A DNA stretch of 46,159 bases from an uncultured Neomegalonema sp. Lineage in GTDB: Bacteria > Pseudomonadota > Alphaproteobacteria > Rhodobacterales > Rhodobacteraceae. A model generated the notes under the pieces. That model worked only from the letters and a program-made list of their open reading frames with translations, did no database searches and was not told where the DNA came from. Of the stretch, positions 24,776-33,516 are shown one piece after another. The stretch covers positions 1-46,159 of the forward strand of contig CALDSD010000097.1 in assembly GCA_937911325.1 (NCBI GenBank), written 5' to 3'. A program made the translations under genes and the position numbers. Position 1 is the stretch's first letter. Every line of letters starts with the position of its first letter.

Positions 24776-25890
24776 AGATCACCCGGATCAGCGTCTTCGC
24801 AGTCGAGCTGCCAACCAAAGGCGGCGCTTATCGCCGCCCATGGGGGCTGTCGCCGGCCGCCTATGACAGCACGATTGTGAAGATCGAGACGGATGCCGGC
24901 GTCTTTGGGCTCGGCGAGGTCTGCCCGATTGGAACGCACTACATGCGCGGCTGGGCGGGCGCAGTTCGATCGGGCGTTCCGCTCATCGCGAAGGCGCTGA
25001 TCGGCGAGGATCCGTTCCAGGTCGAGCGCCTGAACCGGGCGTGGGACGCGCGTTTCCGCGACGACCAGTACGTGAAGGCCCCTCTCGACATGGCGTTGTG
25101 GGACATCATTGGGCGGGCATCCGACCGGCCGGTCTCAGAGATGCTGGGAGGGCGATACGCCGAGGCTGCGCCGCTGTATCGATCGGTCCACGTTTTCGAC
25201 GAGAACGGCTTTTCGCCAGATGCGATCTCGGAACGATGCCGCCATTACCGCGCCGAGGGCTACCGGCATTTCCAACTGAAGGTCGGGGGCGAACCGGACG
25301 AGGACATCGCGATGATCGCGGCGGCTTGCAGCGAACTCCGCGCGGGCGAAAGGGTCATCGCCGACGCCAATTGCGGTTGGACGATGTCCAGCGCCATCCG
25401 CGTCGCTCAGGCGGTCCGCGACCTGCCGGTCGTGATTGAACAGCCCTGCCGCACCCTGGAGGAGTGTATTGCGGTCCGGCCGCATTGCGGCGGTCCCGTC
25501 AAGCTCGACGAGTCGATGGAAACCATCCAGGACGTGCTGCGTGCGTTCCATGCGGGCGCGGTGGACATCGTCTGCATTAAGGTTGGTCGCGTGGGCGGAC
25601 TGACAAAGGCGCGCCGAATGCGCGACCTCTGCCTTGACCTCGGCCTCACCGTTTGCGCCGACGACGTCTGGGGCAGCGAGATCGTCTCTTCATCGCTGGC
25701 GCATTTCGCCCAAAGCACCGACCCGAAGCATCTGATCAACACCACCGATCTCACCGACTACGTGACTGTGCGGACCGCCGACGGGTTCCCCGGGCGCGAC
25801 GGCGGAGAGATGACGGCGTCGACCGCTCCGGGACTTGGGCTGAATCTGAGATTGGACGCGCTCGGCGCACCGATCGCGGTTGTGGATTAG
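24772..25890 (+). CDS. Enolase-superfamily protein 3 (MR/MLE type)
   Basis: 372 residues from GTG 24772, chosen because GGAGG lies 7 bases upstream and the protein then opens VKITRISVFAVELPT like its paralogs; an ATG 12 codons earlier has no such support. Motifs: Lys in FQLKVGGEPDED, Asp in VIADANCGW, Glu in VIEQPCRTLEE, DE in KLDESMET, second Lys in CIKVGRVGGLTKA, and His/Asp end region CADDVWGSEI. The full catalytic set of the MLE-like group is present. Likely an epimerase or racemase on a cyclic or branched amino-acid or betaine acid. Coupled to the 35-codon ORF; 9 bases before enolase 4. Confidence 0.88.
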   Translation: MKITRISVFAVELPTKGGAYRRPWGLSPAAYDSTIVKIETDAGVFGLGEVCPIGTHYMRGWAGAVRSGVPLIAKALIGEDPFQVERLNRAWDARFRDDQYVKAPLDMALWDIIGRASDRPVSEMLGGRYAEAAPLYRSVHVFDENGFSPDAISERCRHYRAEGYRHFQLKVGGEPDEDIAMIAAACSELRAGERVIADANCGWTMSSAIRVAQAVRDLPVVIEQPCRTLEECIAVRPHCGGPVKLDESMETIQDVLRAFHAGAVDIVCIKVGRVGGLTKARRMRDLCLDLGLTVCADDVWGSEIVSSSLAHFAQSTDPKHLINTTDLTDYVTVRTADGFPGRDGGEMTASTAPGLGLNLRLDALGAPIAVVD

Positions 25891-25899
25891 AGGCGCTCG

Positions 25900-27012
25900 A
25901 TGAAGATCACCGGCATATCCGTCTATCGCACCCACCTCCCCTATGTCGGCGGGACGTACGGTTGGGGCGCTGGCAACGCGATCACCACGGCGATGACGTC
26001 CGTGGTCGTCATAGACACCGACGCCGGGATCTCCGGCTGTGGCGAGTTCTGCCCCTGCGGCGAGAACTACATGGAGGCGCATTCCGAAGGCGTTGAGGCG
26101 GCGGCGAGACTTCTGGCGCCCAAGCTGCTCGGTGAAGACCCGCGGCAAGTCGCTCGGATCGAACACGTGATGGACCGCGTCATCCGTGGACACGGATACG
26201 CGAAGACGCCCTTCGACATCGCCTCTTGGGACATTCTCGGCAAGGCGACCGGGCAGCCGGTTTGGATGCTGCTGGGCGGCAAGCTGATCGACGGCGCGCC
26301 GATGTACCGCGTGGTGCCGCAAAAGCCGCGCGACGACGCCATCGCGGAGATGGAGGCGCACCGCTCGGCCGGGTATCGACAATTCCAGATCAAGGTCGGC
26401 GCCGACTGGGCGACGGACATCGAACGCATCCATGCGGCCGTGCTGCTGCTCAAGCCGGGCGAAAAGGCGATGGCCGACGCCAACCAGGGCTGGCGGGTCG
26501 ACGATGCGCTGCGGGTCGCGCGGGCGACCAAGGATCTCGACTACATCTTCGAACAACCTTGCCGCACCTACGAGGAGTGTCAGCAGGTCCGCCGCCGCAT
26601 CGACCACCCGATGAAGCTCGACGAGTGCGTCACGGATATGCGTGTCGCGCACCGGATCGTCGAGGATCATGGCGCCGAGATCGTCTGTCTGAAGATCTCG
26701 AAGCAAGGCGGGCTCTCAAAAGCGCGGAAGATGCGGGACTATCTTGTTGAGAACCGCATTCCGGTGGTGTCGGAAGACACATGGGGCGGGGAGATCACCA
26801 CGGCCGCCGTCGCGCATTTCGCCGCTTCGACGCCGGAAGAGTTCCTGGTGAACTCGACCGACCTGCACAACTACAACACGCGCTCCACCGCACAGCCGAG
26901 TCCTGAGACGCGGGACGGCAAGCTCTACGCCTCTGATGCGCCGGGCCTTGGCGTCGAGCCGGATTTCGAAAGCCTTGGCGCGCCAGTCGCCGTCTATGGA
27001 GACGCCACATGA
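25900..27012 (+). CDS. Enolase-superfamily protein 4 (HpbD/cis-3-hydroxyproline dehydratase-like)
   Basis: 370 residues. Motifs: Lys in FQIKVGADWATD, Asp in MADANQGW, Glu in IFEQPCRTYEE, DE in KLDECVTD, second Lys in CLKISKQGGLSKARKMR, EDTWGGEITTAAVAHFAAST, and the NSTDLHNYNTRST end region. From memory, this end and the LKISKQGGL element are those of the HpbD/cis-3-hydroxy-L-proline dehydratase subgroup. HpbD 2-epimerises 4-hydroxyproline betaine and proline betaine. Of the six paralogs this is the one whose family resembles a characterised betaine enzyme most. Preceded by AGAGG at 6 bases. Its stop overlaps the small cupin start (ATGA). Confidence 0.88.
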   Translation: MKITGISVYRTHLPYVGGTYGWGAGNAITTAMTSVVVIDTDAGISGCGEFCPCGENYMEAHSEGVEAAARLLAPKLLGEDPRQVARIEHVMDRVIRGHGYAKTPFDIASWDILGKATGQPVWMLLGGKLIDGAPMYRVVPQKPRDDAIAEMEAHRSAGYRQFQIKVGADWATDIERIHAAVLLLKPGEKAMADANQGWRVDDALRVARATKDLDYIFEQPCRTYEECQQVRRRIDHPMKLDECVTDMRVAHRIVEDHGAEIVCLKISKQGGLSKARKMRDYLVENRIPVVSEDTWGGEITTAAVAHFAASTPEEFLVNSTDLHNYNTRSTAQPSPETRDGKLYASDAPGLGVEPDFESLGAPVAVYGDAT

Positions 27013-27296
27013 ACCGTGAACAAGCCGTCGCCACACAGATGATCGACGATGACCGGGTGCGGGTGACCCGCTTTGATTTCGCGCCAGGCGCCGAGACCGG
27101 CTGGCACCGGCACGGCTTCGATTACGTGATCACCGCCGTCACCGACTGCGAGATGTTGCTCGAAGAGCCGGGCGGGGAGACGCGCTCGGTCCATGTGCCC
27201 GCGGGGACGAGCTATCGCCGGAACGAGGGTGTCGAGCACAACGTCGTCAACGCGGGCGCGGCGCCGATGTCCTTTGTCGAGGTCGAGCTCAAATGA
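27009..27296 (+). CDS. Small single-domain cupin
   Basis: 95 residues, one cupin barrel. Motif 1 is GAETGWHRHGFDYVITAVTD (about residues 27-46), with His33 and His35 as metal ligands. Motif 2 is GTSYRRNEGVEHNVVN, with a His near 77. The classical Glu of motif 1 is replaced (HRHGFDY), so the metal set may be 3-His. Small cupins of this kind act as isomerases, binding proteins or dioxygenase-like accessory enzymes; no substrate can be named. It is wedged between enolases 4 and 5 with 4-base overlaps on both sides, so it is produced in register with them. Second cupin in the cluster after the DddQ-like one. Confidence 0.8.
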   Translation: MNREQAVATQMIDDDRVRVTRFDFAPGAETGWHRHGFDYVITAVTDCEMLLEEPGGETRSVHVPAGTSYRRNEGVEHNVVNAGAAPMSFVEVELK

Positions 27297-28402
27297 AGAT
27301 CAACCGGATAAGCGTTTGGGCGGTCGAGCTGCCGCTGTCCAAGCCATATTGGCTCTCGGGCGGTCGGCTGAAGTTCGAGAAGCTCGATGCGACGTTCGTT
27401 CGTCTCGACACCGATGCGGGCGTATCGGGATGGGGCGAGGGAACGCCTTGGGGGAACACTTATCTGCCGGCGCACGGGCCTGGCGTGCGGGCCGGGATCG
27501 AAACGCTTGCGTCTGCGGTTCTGGGGCGCGACCCGCGCAAACTTGAACATGTCGAACGCGCGATGGACCTTGAGCTGCCGGGCCACCTCTACGCCAAGGC
27601 GCCGATCGACATGGCCTGTTGGGACATCGCCGGCAAGGCGGCGGGGCAGTCGATCGCCGACATGCTGGGCGGTCGATATGAAGACGGAACGCCGATCGCG
27701 TCGTCGATCTCGACCGGCGCGCCGTCGGATATGCTGGCTCTGGTCGACGAGTATCGCGCGCTTGGCTACCGCGCGCATTCGGTGAAGGTCGGGGCTGACA
27801 CCGAGCTCGACATCGAGCGGATCCGGTTTCTTGAACAGAACCGAAAGCCCGGCGAGATCATTCTCTACGACGTCAACCGCGCCTGGACGCGGGCGCAGGC
27901 GATCACGGTCATGAACGCCGTCGCCGATCTTGGCGTCACCTTTGAACAGCCCTGCGAGACGCTCGACGACCTTGCCGCCATCCGCCCGCTCACGCGGTCT
28001 CCGATCAGCGTCGACGAACGTCTTGAAACGCTGGGCGACATGACCCGTATCGCCCGCGACGGGTTGGCCGAAGTCGTCAACATCAAGCTCAATCGCGTCG
28101 GCGGGTTGACCAAGGCTCGCCGGATCCGCGACGTCGCGCTGTCCCATGGCGTGCAGTGTTATGTGATGGCGACCGGCGGGTCGGTTCTGGCCGATACCGA
28201 AGCCGGTCATCTCGCGCAGAGCATTCCGCCTGAAATGCGGCTCGCCACGTGGTCGTGCCAGGAGATGCTCTCGGTCGATGTGGCGCCGGGCCGCGGTTCA
28301 AGAAATCACAACGGCGATCTGACGGTCGCCGACGCGCCAGGGCTTGGGGTCGAGCCGGACCTTGGCGCGCTCGGCGAACCGGTGGCAATCTACGAGGTGT
28401 GA
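27293..28402 (+). CDS. Enolase-superfamily protein 5 (MR/MLE type)
   Basis: 369 residues. Opens MKINRISVWAVELPLSKPYWLSGG; the capping domain resembles paralog 2 (SGGR...EKLDATFVRLDTDAG). Motifs: Lys in HSVKVGADTELD, Asp in LYDVNRAW, Glu in TFEQPCETLDD, DE in SVDERLET, second Lys in NIKLNRVGGLTKA. VNIKLNR replaces LKISK of paralogs 2 and 4, and the last barrel strand has MATGGSVLADTEAGH in place of EDTWGGE. Both point to a different substrate side-chain contact. Start overlaps the small cupin stop by 4 bases; one base separates its stop from enolase 6. Confidence 0.88.
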   Translation: MKINRISVWAVELPLSKPYWLSGGRLKFEKLDATFVRLDTDAGVSGWGEGTPWGNTYLPAHGPGVRAGIETLASAVLGRDPRKLEHVERAMDLELPGHLYAKAPIDMACWDIAGKAAGQSIADMLGGRYEDGTPIASSISTGAPSDMLALVDEYRALGYRAHSVKVGADTELDIERIRFLEQNRKPGEIILYDVNRAWTRAQAITVMNAVADLGVTFEQPCETLDDLAAIRPLTRSPISVDERLETLGDMTRIARDGLAEVVNIKLNRVGGLTKARRIRDVALSHGVQCYVMATGGSVLADTEAGHLAQSIPPEMRLATWSCQEMLSVDVAPGRGSRNHNGDLTVADAPGLGVEPDLGALGEPVAIYEV

Positions 28403-28403
28403 G

Positions 28404-29507
28404 ATGAAGGTCACCCGCATAACGCTTTGGCGTCTGCCGCTCACCAGCCACGAGACCTACTACATGGCCGACGGCAAGACCTGCGCGACCGTTGAAACCA
28501 CCGTGTTGCGTCTCGATGCTGACAACGGCATGGCCGGGTGGGGCGAGGTCTGTCCGATCCCGCATTATCTGCCGGCGTATGCGCGCGGCGTCGCGCCAGC
28601 GGTGGAGGAGATGGCGCCGGAGCTTCTCGGCGGCGACCCGAGCGGGGGCGAGGCGCCGATGCGCAAGCTCGACGGGTTTCTTCAAGGCCATCGCTACGCC
28701 AAGTCGATGGTGGACATCGCGCTCTGGGACCTCTTCGGAAAAGCGGCGGGCTTGCCGGTTTACGCCATGCTTGGCGGGCGGACGCGGGCGGACATGCCGC
28801 TCTATCATTCGATCACCTGCGTCGCGCCGGAAGAGATGGCCCGGATGGCGCGCGAGGCGCAGGCCACTGGGATCACCCAGTTTCAGGCCAAGCTCGGAGC
28901 GGACGCCGACTGGGAGGCCGACGTCGCGAGGCTTCGGCTCGTGCGCGAAGCGGTGGGCCCCGGGCCGCTGGTGTACGGCGACTGGAACTGCGGCGCGACG
29001 CGTCTTCATGCGACCCGTGTCGGCCGTGCGGTCGCGGACCTCGACATCATGCTCGAGCAGCCCTGCGCCACGCTCGACGACTGCGCCGCGATCCGCGCCG
29101 CCACCGGAATGGCGATGAAGATCGACGAACTCGTCCACGACGAAACCTCGCTGCTCAAGGCGCATGCGCTCGGATGCATGGATGCGATGGCGCTCAAGCT
29201 TTCGAAATTCGGCGGGTTGAGCGCATCGCGTCGCGCGCGCGATCTCTGTGGGTATCTGGGCGCGCAGATGTGCGTCGAATGCGTATGGGGATCGGATGTC
29301 GTGACGGCGGCGTCGCTTCATCTGGCCGCAAGCACGCCGAAAGGGCAGTTGCTCAACACCTGCGATCTCTCGGGCTATGTCGGGCCGCGCCTCGATCCCA
29401 AGGCGCCGACACGGGCTAACGGCCGGATCGCCCCGCCCGAAGGCCCCGGCCTCGGCGTAACGCCTGATCCCGACGTTCTCGGCGAACCGATCGCCATTTT
29501 CGATTAA
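28404..29507 (+). CDS. Enolase-superfamily protein 6 (MR/MLE type)
   Basis: 367 residues from ATG 28404, one base after the enolase 5 stop; an upstream in-frame ATG lies within enolase 5. Motifs: Lys in FQAKLGADADWEAD, Asp in GDWNCGATR, Glu in MLEQPCATLDD, DE in KIDELVHD, second Lys in ALKLSKFGGLSAS, VWGSDVVTAA near the barrel end and a final PGLGVTPD tail like its paralogs. The third-strand Asp is embedded in GDWN rather than DAN. Full catalytic set present. Likely an acid-base proton-transfer enzyme on the same compound class as its neighbours. Followed by 29 bases and the aminotransferase. Confidence 0.88.
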   Translation: MKVTRITLWRLPLTSHETYYMADGKTCATVETTVLRLDADNGMAGWGEVCPIPHYLPAYARGVAPAVEEMAPELLGGDPSGGEAPMRKLDGFLQGHRYAKSMVDIALWDLFGKAAGLPVYAMLGGRTRADMPLYHSITCVAPEEMARMAREAQATGITQFQAKLGADADWEADVARLRLVREAVGPGPLVYGDWNCGATRLHATRVGRAVADLDIMLEQPCATLDDCAAIRAATGMAMKIDELVHDETSLLKAHALGCMDAMALKLSKFGGLSASRRARDLCGYLGAQMCVECVWGSDVVTAASLHLAASTPKGQLLNTCDLSGYVGPRLDPKAPTRANGRIAPPEGPGLGVTPDPDVLGEPIAIFD

Positions 29508-29536
29508 CGCGCCTCACGCTGCATAGGAGCACAATC

Positions 29537-30832
29537 ATGGAAGCAGCTCTCCAACACCCCGATCTTTCCCCGCAGGAGCAATGGGTCGAACGCGCCCGCA
29601 AAGTACTGCCCGCCGGCGGCTTTGGTAATTTCGACCCGTCGATGATCATCGCTCGCGGCGAAGGCGCGCGCGTGTGGGACGAGGACGGAAACGAATATGT
29701 CGATCTGCTGATCGGCTCGGGCCCGATGCTGGTTGGTCACGGACATCCCGAGGTTCTCGAGGCCGCCGAGGCGCAGATGCGCGAGGGCATGACCTTCTTT
29801 GCCAACAACGCCAGAGGCATCGAGCTGGCGGAAGAGATATGCGGAGCGGTCGCATGCGCGGAACAGATCCGCTATGTCTCCACCGGCGGAGAGGCGGATA
29901 TGTACGCGATGCGTCTCGCCCGCGCTTTCACCGGCCGCTCGAAGATCCTCAAGTTCGAAGGCGGGTATCACGGCATGTCTGGCGAGGCTCTGATGAGCTT
30001 GATGCCTACGCGGCTCGAGAACTTCCCGATGGCCGTGCCCGACAGCGCCGGGATCCCCGACAGCGTACGCGACGCGATGCTGATCGCGCCGTTCAACGAC
30101 ATCGACTTTGTGCGGTCGCTGATCGCCGAACAGGGCGACGACATCGCCGCGGTGATCGTGGAGCCTTTGCAGCGGATCGTTCCGCCCGAGCCTGGTTTCC
30201 TGCAGGCGCTGCGCGAAGAGACCGAGAAAGCCGGGATCGTGCTGATCTTCGACGAGGTCGTCACCGGTTTCCGTTTCGCCTATGGCGGCGCGCAGGAATA
30301 CTACGGCGTCACGCCGGACCTTTGCACCATGGGCAAGATCATCGGCGGCGGCTTTCCGCTCGCGGCGATCGCCGGCCGCGCGGATATGATGGCGCATTTC
30401 GACAAGGCGAAGTCCGGGGCGGACGGGTTCCTCTTCCAGGTCGGCACGCTCAGCGGCAACCCTGTCGCTTCCGTGGCCGGACTCAAGACCATGGAGATCC
30501 TTCGCCGCGATGGCGCTTATGACACGCTCCGCGCAACGGGTCGGCGGATCATGGGCTATATCGGCGCGAAGATGGACGCCGCGGGCATACCGCATAAGGT
30601 CGTCGGCGACGAAACGCTGTTCGAAGTGGTCTTCACCGAAGAAGAGCGGGTGCGCGATTACCGTGCTGTCCAACGCGGCGATCAGGCGCGCGCGAAGCGG
30701 TACAACCAGCTCCTGCGGGAGAAAGGCATCTTCAAGTCGGACGGGAAGACATATCCGTCGCTCGCCTTGACCGAGGCCGACGTTCAGCAGGTCTGCGACG
30801 CGATCGAACACGCCGCGCGTCACCTGGAGTAA
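29537..30832 (+). CDS. Class III (omega) aminotransferase, glutamate-1-semialdehyde aminomutase-like
   Basis: 431 residues, PLP-dependent fold type I. PLP-binding Lys267 in CTMGKIIGGGFPLAAIAGR, Asp239-Glu240 in IFDEVVTGFRF, and the phosphate-binding STGGEADMYAMRLARAF loop (about 115-131). It resembles the GSA-aminomutase/beta-transaminase branch (AARGIELAEE, YHGMSGEAL). It would move an amino group to or from an acid or semialdehyde product of the enolase steps, in the cytoplasm. Ribosome site AGGAGC 8 bases before ATG. It is the last gene of the plus-strand run and is followed by a strong hairpin. Confidence 0.88.
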   Translation: MEAALQHPDLSPQEQWVERARKVLPAGGFGNFDPSMIIARGEGARVWDEDGNEYVDLLIGSGPMLVGHGHPEVLEAAEAQMREGMTFFANNARGIELAEEICGAVACAEQIRYVSTGGEADMYAMRLARAFTGRSKILKFEGGYHGMSGEALMSLMPTRLENFPMAVPDSAGIPDSVRDAMLIAPFNDIDFVRSLIAEQGDDIAAVIVEPLQRIVPPEPGFLQALREETEKAGIVLIFDEVVTGFRFAYGGAQEYYGVTPDLCTMGKIIGGGFPLAAIAGRADMMAHFDKAKSGADGFLFQVGTLSGNPVASVAGLKTMEILRRDGAYDTLRATGRRIMGYIGAKMDAAGIPHKVVGDETLFEVVFTEEERVRDYRAVQRGDQARAKRYNQLLREKGIFKSDGKTYPSLALTEADVQQVCDAIEHAARHLE

Positions 30833-30837
30833 AAGAA

Positions 30838-30870
30838 GCGCTCCGCGACGACAGCCGCGGAGCGCGTTTT
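30838..30870. terminator. Bidirectional intrinsic terminator
   Basis: A perfect 10-bp GC-rich stem (30838-30847 with 30856-30865) around an 8-base loop. GTTTTGC follows on the plus strand and CTTCTTTTA on the minus strand. It separates the aminotransferase from the convergent IorB-type gene (stop 30878) and marks the end of the long catabolic operon. Confidence 0.75.
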
Positions 30871-30877
30871 GCAGCGG

Positions 30878-33043
30878 TTAGGCGAACTCGATGCCGCTTT
30901 CGGTCATCGGCAGCGTGAAGGCGCGCTTGCCGGTGGCCGCATAGATCGCATTGGCCAGAGCTGGACCAGCTGGCGGAGTGCCAGGCTCTCCGACGCCTGT
31001 CGGCGCCTCGGCCGACGGCACGATATGCACTTCAACCGGCGGCATGTCGCTCAGGCGAAGCGGCTCGTAGTCCCAGAAGTTCGTCTGGTCGACCTCGCCG
31101 TCCGTGAGCGTGATCTGGTTGCGCATCACAGAACCCAGGCCAAAGCCGGTTCCGCCTTCCAGCTGCGCCTTGATCACGTCCGGGTTGATCGCCAGTCCGC
31201 AATCTACGGCTGTGACGACCCGTTCGATCTTCACCGCGCCGTCCTCATTGGTCGACACTTCGACGACCGTGGCGACGAACGAACTGAAGCTCTCGTGCAC
31301 GGCGACGCCGCGCCCGCGACCCTCCGGCAACGGTTCGTTCCAACCGGCCTTCTCCGCCGCCAGCTTCAGGACGCCGGCGTGGCGTGGATGATCTCCGAGC
31401 AACGAAAGGCGATACTCGACCGGATCGGCGTTCGCAGCCTCGGCCAGCATGTCCATGATCACTTCGGTGGAGTAGGCGGTGTGAGTGTGGCCGACCGCGC
31501 GCCACCACAGCACCTTGATCGGGGTCTCCGTATTGCGGATCGACACCTCGAGGTTCGGCACTGCGTATGGCAGGGTCGAAGCGCCTTCGACCGACGTGCC
31601 GTCGACCCCGTCTTGCACCAGCATCTCCTCAAAGAAGGTGCCGATCAGGATCGACTTGCCGGACTGACGCTGATCCCAGGCGACCGGGTGTCCATCAGCA
31701 TCGACGCCGGCGCGGACGCGGTGCGCGTACGCTGGACGGTAGTAGCCGCCGCGCACGTCGTCTTCGCGCGTCCAAACCAAGTGCACGGGCCTGCCTTCGA
31801 GCGCCGAGCCCTCAAGCATCTTGAGCGCCAGCGCAGCTTCGGCGTGATAGTCCGAGGTCGGGTTTGCGCGCCGCCCGAAAGAGCCGCCGGCCCAGACCGT
31901 GTTGATCTTCACCTGCGCAGGATCGACCCCCATCACCGCCGCGACAGTCGGCTGGGCGAGGCTCGGGAACTGGCAGCCGTCCCAAATCTCGACGCCCCCG
32001 TCAGCCGTGCGCTCGATCACGCAGTTCAAAGGCTCCATCGGGGAGTGCGCGAGAAACGGGAACAGAAAATCGGCCTCGACCGTCTTCGCCGCCCCGGCGA
32101 GCGCCGCGGCGCCGTCGCCGTCTTTTCTGGCGGTTTGCCCGTCTTGCTCGAGCAGAGCGCGCGTGTCCTCGAGGATCTGCGCCGAAGACCGGGTTTCCGC
32201 AGCGCTGAGGTCCCACTCCACCTCGAGGGCTTCGCGTCCCTTCATCGCCGACCACGTGTCAGTCGCGTAGACCGCGACGCCTTCGGGCAGCACTCGCACC
32301 GCCTCGACGCCGCGCGTCGCGAGGGCGGCTTCGTCATTCACCGAAGTCGGTTTGCCGCCAAACATCGGCGCGCGCGCCACAACCACGGTGAGCATGTTCG
32401 GGCGACGGATGTCGATGGCGAAATCGGCGGCGCCCGTGGTTTTGGCGAGATTGTCTTTCCGAGCGAGAGTTTCGCGACCGATCAGCTTGAACTCCGACGG
32501 GTCTTTCAGCTTGAGCTCTTCGGCGACGGTCAACGTCGCGGCGCGCCCGGTCATCGGACCGAACCCGCTTTCCTTGCCGGACGCGTGCTTCAGAACGCTG
32601 TTCTCAATGATGATCTCTTCGGCAGGGACGCTCCATTCGGCGGCCGCTGCGCGCACGAGCAGGTCCCGCGCAGCCGCTCCGGCCTGGCGATACTGCACAA
32701 ACGAGTTGGCGATCGCTGTGGAGCCGCCAGTGCCCTGAGCGCCGAAAGCGGTGTTTACGTACCGGCTGGCGTCCGCGGGCGCGAAAGCGATCTCAACGGC
32801 GTCCCAATCCGCATCCAGCTCTTCCGCGACGAGCGTGGTGAGACCGGTCGAGGTGCCCTGCCCCATCTCGAAGTGTTTGAGGATGACGGTCACGGTTCCG
32901 TCTTCGCCGATCGTGACGAACGGGTTGGGAGAGAGTTCCTGCGCCGGCGTGGCGGCGAAGGCGCCGCTTGGGGAAAGACCGATCACAAGGCCGGCGGTCG
33001 CGGCGCCTTGCAAGAACTCGCGACGGGAGGTTTGCAAAGTCAT
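30878..33043 (-). CDS. iorB: IorB-type molybdopterin-binding subunit of xanthine-dehydrogenase family (Tat-exported)
   Basis: 721 residues from ATG 33043 (62 residues of upstream frame are in the iorA gene). N-terminal Tat signal with Arg7-Arg8: TSRREFLQGAATAGLVIGL, so it is exported folded. Long molybdenum-cofactor domains follow. GQGTSTGLTTLVAEEL (about 58-73) and FGAQGTGGSTAIANS-type stretches contact the cofactor, and VRVLPEGVAVYATDTWSAM is typical of the isoquinoline oxidoreductase beta (IorB)/aldehyde oxidase branch. It needs the [2Fe-2S] subunit encoded just upstream on the same strand (14-base gap) and passes electrons to a cytochrome c. Likely oxidises an aldehyde or N-heterocycle in the periplasm. 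Family well supported, substrate unknown. It may act on locus products but is convergent with the cluster. Confidence 0.88.
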   Translation of the reverse strand: MTLQTSRREFLQGAATAGLVIGLSPSGAFAATPAQELSPNPFVTIGEDGTVTVILKHFEMGQGTSTGLTTLVAEELDADWDAVEIAFAPADASRYVNTAFGAQGTGGSTAIANSFVQYRQAGAAARDLLVRAAAAEWSVPAEEIIIENSVLKHASGKESGFGPMTGRAATLTVAEELKLKDPSEFKLIGRETLARKDNLAKTTGAADFAIDIRRPNMLTVVVARAPMFGGKPTSVNDEAALATRGVEAVRVLPEGVAVYATDTWSAMKGREALEVEWDLSAAETRSSAQILEDTRALLEQDGQTARKDGDGAAALAGAAKTVEADFLFPFLAHSPMEPLNCVIERTADGGVEIWDGCQFPSLAQPTVAAVMGVDPAQVKINTVWAGGSFGRRANPTSDYHAEAALALKMLEGSALEGRPVHLVWTREDDVRGGYYRPAYAHRVRAGVDADGHPVAWDQRQSGKSILIGTFFEEMLVQDGVDGTSVEGASTLPYAVPNLEVSIRNTETPIKVLWWRAVGHTHTAYSTEVIMDMLAEAANADPVEYRLSLLGDHPRHAGVLKLAAEKAGWNEPLPEGRGRGVAVHESFSSFVATVVEVSTNEDGAVKIERVVTAVDCGLAINPDVIKAQLEGGTGFGLGSVMRNQITLTDGEVDQTNFWDYEPLRLSDMPPVEVHIVPSAEAPTGVGEPGTPPAGPALANAIYAATGKRAFTLPMTESGIEFA

Positions 33044-33057
33044 TGATTTGGTCTCCC

Positions 33058-33516
33058 TCAGGCCAGACGATCGGCTGCGTCGCGGACAGCGGCCCCGACC
33101 CGGCTGTATGTGGCGCAACGGCAGAGGTTGCCGTTCATCTCTTCTTGGATCTCGGCGTCGGTCGGGGACGGGTTCTCCTTCAGGAGCGACACCGCCTGCA
33201 TGATCTGGCCTGACTGGCAGTATCCGCACTGGACGACGTTCAGATCGCGCCAGGCGCCTTGCACGGCTTCGGCTTCAGGGCCGGAAAGCCCTTCGATTGT
33301 GGTGACTTCCGAGCCCGTGGCGTCCTCAACCGTCGCCTGGCAGGAGCGTACGGCGACGCCGTCCAGATGCACCGTGCAAGCGCCGCAGGCCGCGACGCCG
33401 CAGCCGAATTTCGTTCCTGTCAGGTTGAGCGTATCTCGCAGCGCCCAAAGCAGCGGGGTGTCCGCGTCGACATCCATCTCGCGGGCGACCCCGTTAACAG
33501 TCAGCATAAAAGCCAT
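33058..33516 (-). CDS. iorA: IorA-type [2Fe-2S] small subunit
   Basis: 152 residues with two [2Fe-2S] sites: Cys in [17 protein letters not shown] with VRSC (N-terminal plant-type cluster) and CGYCQSGQ with NGNLCRCAT (C-terminal alpha-helical cluster). This is the standard small subunit of aldehyde oxidase/isoquinoline oxidoreductase. No signal peptide; it travels with its Tat-exported partner. No FAD subunit is present, as expected for the Ior type, where electrons leave to a cytochrome. Confidence 0.9.
   Translation of the reverse strand: MAFMLTVNGVAREMDVDADTPLLWALRDTLNLTGTKFGCGVAACGACTVHLDGVAVRSCQATVEDATGSEVTTIEGLSGPEAEAVQGAWRDLNVVQCGYCQSGQIMQAVSLLKENPSPTDAEIQEEMNGNLCRCATYSRVGAAVRDAADRLA

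Noticed and set aside
28089-30823. Long minus-strand frames opposite enolases 5 and 6 and the aminotransferase
   Set aside because: Mirror frames of recognised enzymes with shadow composition.
13124-30832. CRISPR array or phage genes
   Set aside because: No regularly spaced short repeats, integrase, terminase or tail genes were seen anywhere in the window.
30869-33046. A 725-codon open frame on the plus strand opposite the IorB-type gene
   Set aside because: It is the antisense of a strongly recognisable molybdopterin subunit, has Arg/Ala/Pro-rich low-complexity text, no ribosome site and no family resemblance.
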